From Eleginops maclovinus (lineage: Eukaryota > Chordata > Actinopteri > Perciformes > Eleginopidae): DNA of 64,000 bases. The DNA lies in NCBI RefSeq assembly GCF_036324505.1, contig NC_086354.1, positions 21,452,707-21,516,706 on the forward strand, given 5' to 3'. Positions 35,871-47,872 of this stretch are shown here, piece by piece; positions within the stretch are counted from its first letter, which is position 1, and each line of letters begins with the position of its first letter. The notes under the pieces were generated by a model. It was not told where the DNA came from. It did no database searches and worked only from the letters and a program-made list of their open reading frames with translations. The translations under genes and the position numbers were made by a program.

Positions 35871-38479
35871 GTTCAGCAACATATTTACTGTAGAATCATG
35901 GTGAGATGAGGAATCAATGTATCAAACTACTGCTTCTTTTTTTAAACCTGTGAGCGATGGATGTTAAGGACTCAAGCTCCAAAAACCCTGGATCATACAT
36001 TTCCCATAATAAACCAAACACAAACATCTTTCACGAGAAACCTCCCTTCCTGGTAAACACCTCTGTCTGTAAAACACCAGGACTCCAATTTGTAACAAAC
36101 TCTTTCTGTTAGAAAGGTGTGTCCATAAAGGCAGTGTTTTTTCCTCCGACTTCACAAAGCTCCTGCAGAGTTACTGGAGACACGTACTATGTATATATGC
36201 TATGCAGTGCTAACATGATAAATAAACAGATGTTCATGTTGAAAACGTAAGGGAAAAATCACAATAATAAACAATGATTTATCTCGTAAGTAAAGAATCA
36301 GCATAAACCACAGCCTGCAAGCCCAAAATAAGGACTGGAATATATCATAGACATATAATTACGTCCAAAAAGAGTAAATGTGACAGTTTGTAAAATAGAT
36401 TTTAGGTCATATTTCATCCTGCTCTTTTAGCTTATGACAGGCTAGAGTTACAAACCCGTTTCTTTGCTTTATTCAGGCTTTTGTCTCTTCTGAAAGACTT
36501 GTGGTTTTATGATGGCCCCACTCAAAGAGACCACCCTAACCACTTCTTATATGCTTTTCATACCATATGTGTCTCATTATGTGGCAGGTCAAACGAAGGT
36601 GCTGTGACGACTGGATGACATGACAGCAGAAGGGTCAGGGCTGAAATCGGATCTCAGTCCTTTAGAAAAAAAACGTAGGAGCCTTTTTGTGAAGCGTCTT
36701 TATTTTCACAGAAATGTCGCAGTCATGCAGAGAGAAATCTATCCTTAAACCCGAAGAGATCCAGATGTATTAACCCCTGTAGCTTTAAATGTCCAGAATA
36801 CGAGGCAGCAAGTGAAGTGTTTGGACTAAATACTTACCAAATCATCAGTCAACAAGTCATACAGCTTTATTTACTATAGATGTTCAGCTAAAAATATCAT
36901 TCATTACTCAGCATAAACTTGTATTGTGACACAATAAACCACCAAATATTCATTTTGATTTTTACAATCAAGTAATTCTGCTTCATGAGACAGATCGCAA
37001 AGCAAGATATTTAGAGTGGCAACAACAACACTTAATTTGATCCTCTGAGGATTAGTGTTTATCTTTAGTGACCCCCTGACCTTTAGTCTCACTTTACCAT
37101 CAAGGCAGATATCTTTCTTGACCTGAACTATAGACAATCTTTCTGTAAATCAAAACAATTATTGCAAAATATGCATCATATCGACTGTATTTATGGTTCC
37201 TGGAGGATGAATCGTTTTGGATTTGGTTGCCCTCTTGAACTTGCTAAATCTTCCAGTTTGTTACTGAAACTGTAATGAACAAAAAGTGTCTTCATGCTCT
37301 CTGAGGATTATCTATTTACATCTATTGTACTTTTAAAATCCCGACACGCATCACAGCAAAATGGAAACCTCCCACACAACAAACCTCCCAACATAAAGAA
37401 AGAAACACTTTTGATCTGAAACTGTTTGGCATTCAATACTAGCTGTGATCAACATTTATATGGCACCTTTACTCGCCGTGTTGTGGATTTAGATTTCTAT
37501 TTATGGTCTTTTTAGTTGCTCTCCAACAACAGCTTTTGGATATACACGCTCTGGATGGCTTTGTTTATGTTAGTGATACCAAATGAAGGAGATTTTGACA
37601 TGTTTGTGTCTGTGAAACTTCTAAAATATTGGCACCGAGGACACAGGAAAGTCTCTGACTTGTAAACAAAATTAAGTATCTTTTTTTTTGTTGCTTTTTT
37701 TCACTCCTAATCGTCAGACATGCTTAAGCAGAAAGTCAGATCCGGGTTTAAGACTCATCTCGTACTATTGTTCCTTTTGAAATATGGACAGTGTTACTGT
37801 AATTGCTTAATTGTTATTTTTACAAGGTGGCGAGGTAAACATTGAGTGCAAGTGATTCATCCAGATTGTTATTTTGGCGAGCGTTTATCCGTCTGGGAGA
37901 GCAAGTTCCAGCTAAACGTCCTCAGCCATTAGATAAAAACACTGTTTGGATTTGGCCTAAAAATATGTGGTTTGTCTGGGAATCTGCGCGTAATCTCCCT
38001 CTGCAATATTTCCTACTTACTCCACTTAAATCTGCTTCTTCATGTTAAATCTGCAGCACAAATCTTGGCTCTTGGCATTCTCGAGAGTGCTTTCTCTCAG
38101 TGTAATGTCATGCAACTGTACAACTGTGCGTGACATTCAGAAGGCAGTGTCCTCTCTGTTGCAGAGATAAATCATGCGGTCAGCCTGAAACAGTTTGCTG
38201 CACTTTATGTCTCATAAAAAGCACAGCGCGGCTGTATAGAGGAGGCTCATTCTTCTGCCATTACTAAAGATAAAAGCTTACGATGATGCACCAGGAAGAA
38301 GCTGTTACTCATTTGAGTTTTGTGGTTCTTGGAAAAAGGCATGTTGAGGTTTTTTCTCATGGCTGCAGGGATCCAAAATCTTCCTCAGTCTGGTAAGACT
38401 TAGTGGGTTTATTGGCATTGGACGAGGGGTGCTTCCTACTTAGACAAAATATGAATGAAAGATTGGAAAGAAAGAAAGA

Positions 38480-40230
38480 AAAGACAGTATGGTGAGGACA
38501 AACTGAGAAATCCTCCAGACAGATTTGCTGTATAATATAGGCTTGAAGGGAATTGATTTTAAACATAATGGCGTTGTGCCAGCAGAAAACCACATTAAGT
38601 TAAATCAGGACCCTGTGAGACAGTCATGGCAGCAGAACTCCCTCTCAAGTTCAATAAATAATCATAGTGTGATTACATACACAACCATCTAAAATGACTT
38701 CACTTTTCTGTAATGCAGCCTTGTGTCACATTATTGCATCTCTAGCTGGTTTTGTGGGGTTTTAAGAGAAAGTGTGAATGAAAGATAATTTAAGTACATT
38801 AAGTAGTTCGAGGAGAACAAACTCACTGATATCGCACTTGTTGTCCATTTTTTAAACCGAAAGGAACTGGATGTTAAACACAACGATGTTGATGGAGCAG
38901 AAAAAATAAATGTAGTTCAAACAAGACGGCAGAAAACATCCCCTCTAAAAACAGAGGGACGATGGCTCACAGAAGAGATTTCAAAGGTCTTTTATTTTGA
39001 AATAATACCTCGTATATTATTTTGAAACAGTACATCAGAATGTCCTGATACTCTCTGAGTGGTAGTGAAATGGGTCTTTGATTATGGACAGGTTTTAATT
39101 CATTCTTATCTAAAAACAGAGGGACGATGGCTCATATAAGAGATTTCAAAGGTCTTTTATTTTGAAACTGTACATCAGAATGTCCTGATGTTCTCTGAGT
39201 GGCTAGTTGGGGTGGCCTCAAGTGGAATAAGTCTTTGATTATGGACTCAGATACTCTTATTTCCTATAGCCAGCGAACGCCCCGCTATAGGGGGATGAAA
39301 GCCGTCTGATTTGATCCTTTAATTGCCACCTCTACAACCACCTTTAGTTATCACCACTGAGCCCAATTGGTGCTGGACCATTTGAAGCATTATCAAATAC
39401 CGCAATATTATCCCTATATTTTGATAGTATAACAATCTTCAATGGTTGGTGCTTTTAAAATAAGAAAAATAAATCATTTTGATGCAGTAAAGCGTTGATG
39501 CTATGCTTTAAAAAACAGGAACAGAATATACTTTTGCCATATTTCAATACCTTATTACTTCAGTACTTTTATTAGTTCACTTTTATGTGTTCAATTACTC
39601 ATTTTATAATGCTGCTACTTACTTCTTATTATGGATGTGTACCTTTCCTATTTTATTCTATTGACATGCGCTTGCTTCTATATTCAGTGTTCGAAAACTC
39701 TTCTTATTTTGGCCTTTAACGGCACTGGGCCCCTGCTGTTTTATTGCTGTACATTTCCCTGCGGTGGGACAAATTAGGAATATGTCATTCTGAAATCAGG
39801 ATATATTACAAACTCTATATCTGGTCTTAAATCACGATCATAATATATTCTTGATATATTGCCCAGCCTTAGATACAACAGGGGTCTACTTCCCCTTCAA
39901 CAGTCACCAGTGGGGATTTAGATTTGTATTCCTGTCAAAATATAAGATTATTTAAATAAAAAAGGAGCCTGAGGAGGATAAACTCACCAAAATCCCTCAG
40001 ACAGATTCCCAGTCGCACAGTATTTGGCTCAAAGGGAAGTGGTTTTTTAAACACAATGGCGTTGATGGAGCAGAAAACCCACATTAAGTAAAGTCAGGAC
40101 CCTGTGAGACAGTGACGGCAGTAAACGTCCCTCTCCATTTCCCACAGTCAGCGAACCCCCCGCGCCCTTTATCAACTAACCAGCATATGACAGTCCAACA
40201 TCCGTCATGCCAACACCTTTTTATTTTGGC
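38480..40230 (+). repeat. Diverged multi-copy module upstream of VANGL2 coding exons
   Basis: Shared blocks appear at about 38480-38650, 38800-38990, 39105-39260 and 39955-40230. Examples: AATGGCGTTG with AGCAGAAAACC and AGGACCCTGTGAGACAGT in the first and last; ACAGAGGGACGATGGCTCA with AGAGATTTCAAAGGTCTTTT in the middle two; and a variant of GTTGATGGAGCAGAAAA linking second and last. The middle two copies are the closest. No coding capacity is recognised. Confidence 0.6.
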
Positions 40231-40500
40231 TATTTTTCGGCAGCGTGGAGGACAGAGTGGCAGAGGGCGGCGTAAGGTCAGGTTTCCACGGCAACTGTCA
40301 ACCTCCAATCCCCCTCCAGCTGAACACCCTCTTTCATCGCCATGGCAGCGGAGAGGCCCTCGTTTCCCAGGGGACGGGGGGAGTGAGGGAGGGAATGTGA
40401 GATGGTCGGGAGGCAGGGAGAGGGCAAACAAGTTTTGTGAAAACACAGTAATCCAATATGGCCGCCATTGTGTCCGAGCTAAAGGTGGCTAAAGCTCACT
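40080..40500. promoter_or_regulatory. GC-rich promoter-like patch with X-box, CCAAT box and YY1-type palindrome
   Basis: The surrounding DNA is AT-rich, but this stretch is GC/CpG-rich. It contains GTTTCCACGGCAAC (40282-40295), a good RFX X-box; CCAAT at 40453-40457; and directly after it ATGGCCGCCAT (40458-40468), a palindromic YY1-like core. The overlapping ORFs on both strands show no family resemblance. It lies about 2.1 kb upstream of the first VANGL2 coding exon and could be an alternative promoter or an enhancer. Confidence 0.4.
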
Positions 40501-40591
40501 TCTGGTGGAGGAGATACAGTCGAGTGATGATTAACCTCAGAGTGATATCAGAAGTTAACTGAAGCTGGGGTTGAGTAGGTTAATGTGTGGT

Positions 40592-41570
40592 AGGCTGTGA
40601 TTGTTAAGACATCAATTACATACCTGACTCTTGGTTTTTAAAGGTAATTGTACCCCACTTTAAGCTTAATGATATTATTTGACTGTCACACCCTCCTGAA
40701 ACCTGACACTAATTCCGATAATCTTTGAGGGACATTCTTTCTCAGAAATGTTTCTAAATTGCACAATTTTCATACCTGAACTTCCTCATGTTTATTTGAT
40801 TCATATACCAAGAAGAGAGAGGTGTAATTGTTAAGCCATCAACCTGGGCTCTGGAGTTTTAGGGTCATTTTTATGCATGTTTGACTGACACACCCTCCTG
40901 AAACCTCACACTAATCCTGACTTTTTTTCTAAACCATTTTTCTAAATTGGACAATTTTCATACCTGAACTTCCTCATATTTTTATGAATTCCTCTCAGTT
41001 TTCAAGTTGAGAACTCTCTCTGGAGGAAACTTGGGGATTTTAGCCTTTTTAAAAGACCATTTACATGCACAAAAACCTATATGACCAACCCAAAACCCTC
41101 CATAAAAAGCATAGTATGGCCTTTAAGAGTGGAGCTCATTACTGATTGATGTGTTTTCTCTGTGTGTATCAGGGTGAGAGGTGTGATGCTGAGCCAACAT
41201 CCTCATACAGAAGTCATTTTCCTAACATTAAGCTAAATGATGACTGGCACACCCTCCTGAAACCTGACACTAATCCTGATAATCTTTGAGGGACATTTTT
41301 TCTAAGCTGATTTTTCTAAATTGGACAATTTTCATACCAGAACTTCCTCATGTTTGTGTGATTCCTGCACCGTGTGAGAGGTGTGATTGTTAAGCCATCA
41401 ACCACAAGCCTGGACTCTGGATTTTAAGTGTAATTTTACCTGACTTGAAGCTAAACGATATGCGTGTTTTGACTGACACGACCCCCTGAAACCTGACACT
41501 TATCCTGATAATCTTTTAGGGACTTTTTCCAAGTCGGACAATTTACTTACCTGCGCTGAGGTGATTCCTT
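40592..41570 (+). repeat. Four-copy ~200 bp diverged tandem repeat
   Basis: Copies at about 40592-40820, 40821-41000, 41172-41371 and 41372-41570. Each carries GTGATTGTTAAGCCATCAA (or a variant), then CACCCTCCTGAAACCTGACA, CTAATCCTGATAATCTTTGA, and AAATTGGACAATTTTCATAC with ACTTCCTCAT. Copies 2 and 3 are separated by an inserted unrelated segment (about 41001-41171) that includes a teleost dispersed repeat. Not coding. Confidence 0.75.
41025..41125 (+). repeat. Teleost dispersed repeat fragment nested in the tandem repeat
   Basis: GGGGATTTTAGCCTTTTTAA, CCATTTACATGCAC, CCTATATGACCAACCC and the tail AAGCATAGTATGGCCTTTAA match the 3' part of the repeat also seen near 59270 and 22530. It splits copies 2 and 3 of the 200 bp array, so it arrived after the array formed. 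Confidence 0.5.
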
Positions 41571-42710
41571 ACCAGTTTTGTTTTTCACAGACAAAGACAT
41601 TTCAGTTGTGTGGGGAAACCTGGTTTACGTTTAAGCAAATCAAGATTCAATGTGAAAACCATCCAACGATGGATGACAGGACTGTACAATATCTATAAAA
41701 TGCAGGTATCAGCTCAGTCAACTGACAAACGTATAATAGTTTTTCCCCAAATCTGTGTTTATAGTTTGTTTAAACATAAATCAGTCACTTAAAGATGCCC
41801 TAAATAGTGTTCTTGTCGACTGCTTACATTCAGATTTACTTTCCAAATGTTCCCTTCAAGTATTTTAAATCAAGCAAAGTTGACTTGCATGCCTTTACTT
41901 TTTCCCTGCCTCCATCGGTACATTAAACCACATCTTAGAAACATCTTTAAAGTGCCAAGTTTTAAACCATTACTGTAATTATAGAACTTACTTTTAAATG
42001 TGCTGTTCGAAATGCAGATATAAAAACAGCTTTCACCAACGATGTTTATCTTGTTGATTACACCAAGCCGGTAATGCATTACATAAAAATGAAAAGGAAG
42101 TTCAAAATAGTCCCACGGGAGTTTAGAGCGTATCTTTCTAGATGGTCTGCTGTGATTATTCTTAGAGAGCAAAGCAGGAAGTGAGTCGATAAGGCCTTGC
42201 GCTGTGTAAAATCTACAATTTATGTCCGTGGCGTTCAGATCCATTCAAGATGAGTCAGTTTCATGCTTTATAATTTAGATCAGCTGTGTGTGTAGTCTTT
42301 CACTATTATTTTAGCTTATAAATGAGCCTGCATAACACATGAGCTCTCTCAAACTCTAGATATGTTACTTATGTATATTAATAATGCTCTCTGTTTAGTG
42401 TCTGGGACCATATTCTCAAGATTCGGATAGGCTTATCGGACTGTCATATCTCACATATCTCATGATTTGAGTTTTGTTTGGACCTGTTTATGAATTAAAT
42501 GAACTGAAGTGAAGATGCAGTGTTAAAAAATATACTATATTAAGGTTTAAACTTCACATTTCTTTCCCTGTCTCGTTCAGATCCCATCCACCTCAGCTCT
42601 CCTGCTGCAACTCTCCCGCCCACCGTCCTCTCCCACCCCTCTCCTCCTCTGTGTAGCCTCCCCCGTCGTCCCGCCTCCCTTCTCCCGCTCCCTCCTCGTT
42701 GACCTCCAAG

Positions 42711-42878
42711 ATAGATTCCCTCAGGAGTAAGGTTGACCTGCTCAAGCTTCCCCTGGCGCTCTCCACCAAGTCCATCTCCGAGCGCAAGAGCCAGCTGGGA
42801 GGAGTCGGCGAGTATCGCGGCCCGGGGGTTGGAGGAGGAGGCGGGGCTCGTAAAGTCCGCTCACCGCCGACCCGAGAC
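42711..42878 (+). CDS. vangl2: VANGL2 N-terminal extension from a near-cognate AUA start (Vangl2-Long)
   Basis: In frame with the canonical ATG (42879) and in the same exon (acceptor at 42580/42581), an open stretch reaches back to TAG 42654-42656. It contains an ATA at 42711-42713 with A at -3 and G at +4 (AAG-ATA-G), giving a 56-residue extension: DSLRSKVDLLKLPLALST, a basic Ser/Lys segment, a Gly run, then RKVRSPPTRD. There is no ATG anywhere in this exon before 42879. A Vangl2-Long isoform with an extension of about 50 aa started at AUA has been reported as conserved in vertebrate Vangl2 and absent from Vangl1. Translation here is inferred. Confidence 0.7.
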
Positions 42879-45800
42879 ATGGACAACGAGTCCCAGTACT
42901 CGGGATACTCGTACAAGTCCTCGCACTCCAGGAGCTCCCGCAAGCACAGGTGGGTTAACACGGGTCAAACAGGAGACTTCCTCATAAGGACATCTGTCTC
43001 TCTCCGAACAGACTCTTTCAGTACTTATGTATATGTTTGTTGTCATTTGGGGAATATATTATATAACATTTGATAGGGTTTCAGTGTGCATAGGCTTCAC
43101 GTTTTGGTAATTTTTGAGTGTGATTTTGGAGAGTAAACAATATGTCATAAAAATAAGCATCCAGGGGAGCATCCACATCCATAAAATACCTGAAACCACA
43201 ATAAGAATACAACTGTTTGACGTCCTTATGAGACTTTAAGGATTTTTAACCTATTATTGTATGAATATTTCTTTGATAAGAGCAAATCTTTTGTCTTTTC
43301 CTCACAGTTTCTCGAAATAAACCAATTATAAAACCAAAGAACAGCTTTTATTCCAATTTCTCTCTTCTCAAATAAACTTTGTTAAGTTTGGGTTTAGGTT
43401 CATGTTTGTGATAGTTCTGCTACTTCTTCAGTGAAGTCAACGACTAAAATATATTGAGAACGTTGAAAAACGCCCTGCCTCAAAACGGAAAGAAGGCTGT
43501 TTTTCTGAACTGTTATATATCGGATGATTTTGGAGATACATGGCTTTCACAGGACAGAAGCAAAATGAAAGCTACAATTTAAGGAATAGGACCCAAGTAC
43601 TTTTGGGAGTCCTAAGAAAAACAACTGTAAAACCTGTAGCATCTTCTAGAAAGAAGGAGAAAGCATCTTCACCTTGAGTAACTGAGTGATGTTGTGTGTT
43701 TGTCCTCCAGGGATCGGAGGGATCGTCACCGCTCAAAGAGTCGAGATGGCAGCAGTCGTGGAGACAAATCGGTCACCATCCAGACTCCTGGAGAGCCGCT
43801 ACTGGACGCCGAGTCGACCCGCGGAGATGAGAGGGTCAGTCACCATTTTTACATTATTATCCAATTGATAGCAACACTTAATCCTTGTCTGTCTTGTCAG
43901 TCAGTAGGGAAAGAGCAGGTGTTGTCTTGTGTTAATGCTTGCATAAGCATAATTTAAACTTCAGGGAGAGCAGCAGAAAACTCTCTTCTATTACAAGATA
44001 AACAACGAAAACATGACATCTTTCTCTGTGTCTAACAGGACGATAACTGGGGTGAGACCACCACGGTCGTCACCGGCACCTCCGAGCACAGCATCTCTAA
44101 CGAGGACCTGACCCGCATCACCAAAGATCTGGAGGAGTCGACGCCGCTGGAGTGCAAGCGCTTCGTGGGCCCGGCTCTGGGAGGTTGCCTGAGCTTCTTC
44201 GCTCTGCTCACCCCGTTAGCCTTCCTCATCCTGCCGCAGGTGTTGTGGCGCGACGCCCTGGATCCCTGCGGGACGCCCTGCGAAGGCCTCTACGTTTCTT
44301 TGGCCTTCAAGCTGCTGGTCCTGCTCATTTCCTCCTGGGCGCTGTTCCTCCGGCCTCCTCGCGCCACGCTCCCGCGCTTCTTCGTCTTCCGCTGCCTGCT
44401 GATGGTGCTGGTGTTCCTGTTCGTGGCCTCCTATTGGTTGTTCTACGGCGTGCGGGTGCTGGAGCCCCGGGAGAGGGACTACAGGGGGATCGTGGAGTAC
44501 GCTGCTTCGCTGGTGGACGCTCTGCTCTTCATACAGTACCTGGCTCTGGTGCTGCTGGAGGTCCGACACCTGCAGCCCGCCTTCTGCCTCAAAGTGGTCC
44601 GAAGTACGGACGGAGCCAGCAAGTTCTACAACGTGGGACACCTCAGGTCTGTGAGACACTTATCATAATGTTTGCAAGTGTTTGTCATGTATGTATCCCG
44701 GTAATATCCTCCTTACTGTGACACTGACGTTTGACCTGCTGTGTTCTAGTATCCAGCGGGCCGCGGTCTGGGTGTTGGACCGTTATTACAGCGACTTCTC
44801 CGTCTTTAACCCCGCCCTGCTCAACCTGCCCAAGTCCATCCTGTCCAAGAAGATGACCGGCTTCAAGGTTTACTCTCTGGACGGTAAATACAGCCTCACC
44901 TCTGACTCACGTTTACTAATACACAACTGTCATTTAATTACAGTACTTTAGTAAATGTCCTTTCACATTCAGTGAAGATTAAATCAGCTTAAGGTCATTT
45001 TACTACTCTATGTAACATTTGTTGTACTTGTTCTTTCCTTGAATATGTACTTTAGCTAAATACCTGAGATGCAATCATCTAACCCCCCCTCTGTATGTGT
45101 TGTCTTGCAGAAAGCACCACCAATAACTCTTCAGGTCAGTCCAGGGCCATGATAGCAGCAGCTGCCCGGAGGAGAGACAACTCCCACAACGAGTTTTACT
45201 ACGAGGAGGCCGAGATGGACCGCAGGGTCCGCAAACGCAAGGCCAGGTCAGAGAGATGTCCCTTATTTACAAATACCGGGTTTGGTCTGAAAGCATATAG
45301 TTTACTGTGATAATGAAGGAAGAAAGAGATGGCTTAACACACTTTAAAATCCTCTAGGTTGGTGGTGGCGGTGGAAGAAGCCTTTACACACATCAAGCGT
45401 TTCCACGAAGACGAAGCTGCCTCGTACCTCAAACTCCCCCGAGAGGTGATGGATCCTCGGGAAGCGGCTCAGGCCATCTTCGCCCCGATGGCCCGAGCGA
45501 TGCAGAAGTACCTGCGCACCACCCGGCAGCAGGCCTTCCACAGCATGGAGAGCATCCTCACACACCTGCAGTTCTGCATCACACACAACATGACGCCCAA
45601 GGTAAACACGGGCTCACTGTGGTTAGAAAAACTCAACTTACCGGGTCTTACCTTCACATCCTGCTGTTTAACATTGTTTAATTATTAAAACACTATCTCC
45701 CATGATTTTTAACCTCCCTCTTCCTCGCTTTTATTACAGGCCTTCCTGGAGCGGTACCTGAGCCCCGGCCCCACCGTGCAGTACCAGCAGCAGAACGGCA

Positions 45801-46000
45801 GGGGGCGCCAGTGGACTCTGGTGAGCGAGGAGCCGGTGACCTCGGCCCTGCGTCAGGGTCTCATCTTCTCCCTGCGTCGCCTCGACTTCTCTCTGGTCGT
45901 CACGGTGATGCCTCTCCCCTTCCTGCGGCTCGGGGAGGAATTCATCGACCCGAAGAGCCATAAGTTCGTGATGAGGCTTCAGTCGGAAACCTCGGTGTGA
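42879..46000 (+). CDS. vangl2: VANGL planar cell polarity protein 2 (VANGL2), complete canonical frame, 7 coding exons
   Basis: VANGL2 is the core planar-cell-polarity four-pass membrane protein; it acts with Prickle against Frizzled/Dishevelled and is needed for convergent extension and neural tube closure. Exons: 42879-42949, 43711-43834, 44039-44646, 44750-44883, 45111-45246, 45358-45601, 45740-46000, all in phase, giving 525 aa (human 521). Seen: the Ser/Arg-rich N-terminus ([17 protein letters not shown], a CK1-phosphorylated region in the family); four hydrophobic spans all encoded in exon 3; the YYSDF sorting motif (YYxxF type) in exon 4; a coiled-coil-like RRVRKRKAR to [14 protein letters not shown] region; and the C-terminal PDZ ligand ETSV. 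VANGL2 rather than VANGL1 is favoured by the upstream AUA extension and by the neighbours. The segment around [10 protein letters not shown] departs from mammalian VANGL2. Confidence 0.96.
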
Positions 46001-47804
46001 ATCTTTTTTCCCCACCTGACGGGAAATGTGGAGGCCATGTGGTCCACTCACATCCAATCCACTTCCTGTCTGTGACAAATAAACCATTCAAGGAGAGAGC
46101 GAATCCCTCCTCCTGATGTAAAACTGCTCAATGATTGATCAAACCTGGAATATAACGGATGCCTTCTGTAAGAGACTTTTTTTTATAAAGGGGGATTTTC
46201 TCCTCTTTTGGCTTCTCCTGTTGCTGTAACCACTGGACTACTTCACTGTGCTGACTCAACTCCAGAAAGTAGGAGGGAGATTACATCACATTTGTCATTT
46301 CCTCTTTCTCAAAGACAGACAGCTCTGAATGCAGCGCTGGTGTACCACAGCCTCTTGGTTCCCTCTCAATGTACCGTTTCAAGAATACAAGGACAGTTTT
46401 TTATATTAAAGGGTGTGACTTCTTTTTTCTTTACTCACAGAATGTAGCATAATGTGGATTGAATTAACACGTGGCTTTTCCGCGGCCTGAAGGCCACAAT
46501 GTCTTCTTTTTTATGTGAAAAATGGAGGTACATTCCTCAGCTACTCCAAACTGTATTTACATGATTGTCTTAATATGCAGGTTCTCTTTAAAGCACTACA
46601 CTGGCAACTTAACTACCCTTTTACAAAGACGACTAAACCAAGACCCCATATACGCCTGTTATCATGCAAACTTTACCTGCTTATCTGATCTGTCTATAAG
46701 GATTTTAAAACCTGGTATTATTCAGAGTTTCCTTAATGTGAAAAACACCAGAAAACCAAGAGTGTGTTTCAAAAACGTTCAGTCGTTCCTACCCTGTCTG
46801 GGAGTTAAAGTTGATTCTTTTAAAATGTACCATAAAAGGCGAATAAGTTACCTAAAGAACAGGGCACAAACATGACTCAATTAGGCGCAAATTAAGCATT
46901 TACCAGGTACTATTTTCAGTCGCTGACTAACATGTCCTCATGGGTATTTACAGCATAAGGAAGTCTGTGTGAGATTAACTTTCAGCCCCCATGTAATGAA
47001 ACAGTGGGACTGAGTTTTCTATGGTTTTGGTGAACAGACAATATCTTTTCAGAGGATTAATTTATAAGCCAATTAATACAGATCCGCTCTAAACTTTACC
47101 GTGTTCTTCCTAGGCCCATGATGGACCTTTCTAACAAGTTTCATAACAATCAGGCCTTACGTTTTTCAGTAATCCTGCTGACAAACTGAACTCAAACCAA
47201 CAGCTTTGCAGGGATCATAGACATAGGTTTTTTTTTGGAAAGTCACCAGAAAACAAAATCATTTCCTAAAAGAAAACATTTGTGTGAGCAGTCTAAAAAT
47301 GCATAAATCTATTTAATAGGAGGTTTTCTCTAAAGACAATACGATGGTGACTTGATCAAATGAATCTGGCAGCCTTCTTTACGTCATGAGTAGTTCTTAA
47401 CACTTTTAAGACTAATTCTTCCCTTTGACTTTTGAATGCACCTTTTTTTTTCATTAGTCCCTGAGCTCTGCCTGTCCAACTTAATATTTATATCCAATCA
47501 CAACTCAGAATTAGGACAACAAGAGCTACAGCTAATGAAACTGTACATAAATGCAAAGGCCTGTGACTCTCTGTCGTTATGCAGATAGGGGAGACAGGTA
47601 AACAACAGGTCTAAACGAGGTCTTGGTTAATTCCAGTCTTTCTAACAATCCACATATTTGAACTCAGTCCTGAACACACCACTGTAGCTGGTCCCTATGG
47701 GTTTTTTTTATCATGCATTTCCACTTGTATCCCAAAAACCAGACGTGTGATTGTAGCTCTTCTGTGCAGCTCCTCTGCAGCGTCACCGACTCGCCTTGTG
47801 TGCT

Positions 47805-47872
<68 letters not shown>

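Larger units (their letters stand above)
31530..38440. other. VANGL2 upstream region or first intron, no gene seen
   Basis: About 7 kb of mostly AT-rich sequence. It contains only small repeats (CA at 33545-33602, TG at 33713-33742, a teleost repeat at about 35630-35870). No ORF resembles a protein. If the 31.0 kb exon is right, this is VANGL2 intron 1. Confidence 0.5.

Noticed and set aside
40084..40492. Overlapping 120- and 126-codon open frames on both strands
   Set aside because: Open only because the patch is GC-rich and stop-poor; composition is Pro/Arg/Gly-rich on both strands and no domain is recognisable.
42593..42961. 122-codon minus-strand open frame over the first VANGL2 coding exon
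   Set aside because: It is the antisense shadow of a GC-rich, Ser/Gly/Pro-biased coding exon; no family resemblance and no independent signals.
46522..46875. 117-codon open frame downstream of VANGL2
   Set aside because: No recognisable domain, ordinary AT-rich base composition, lies in the probable 3' UTR or intergenic region, no splice or promoter context.
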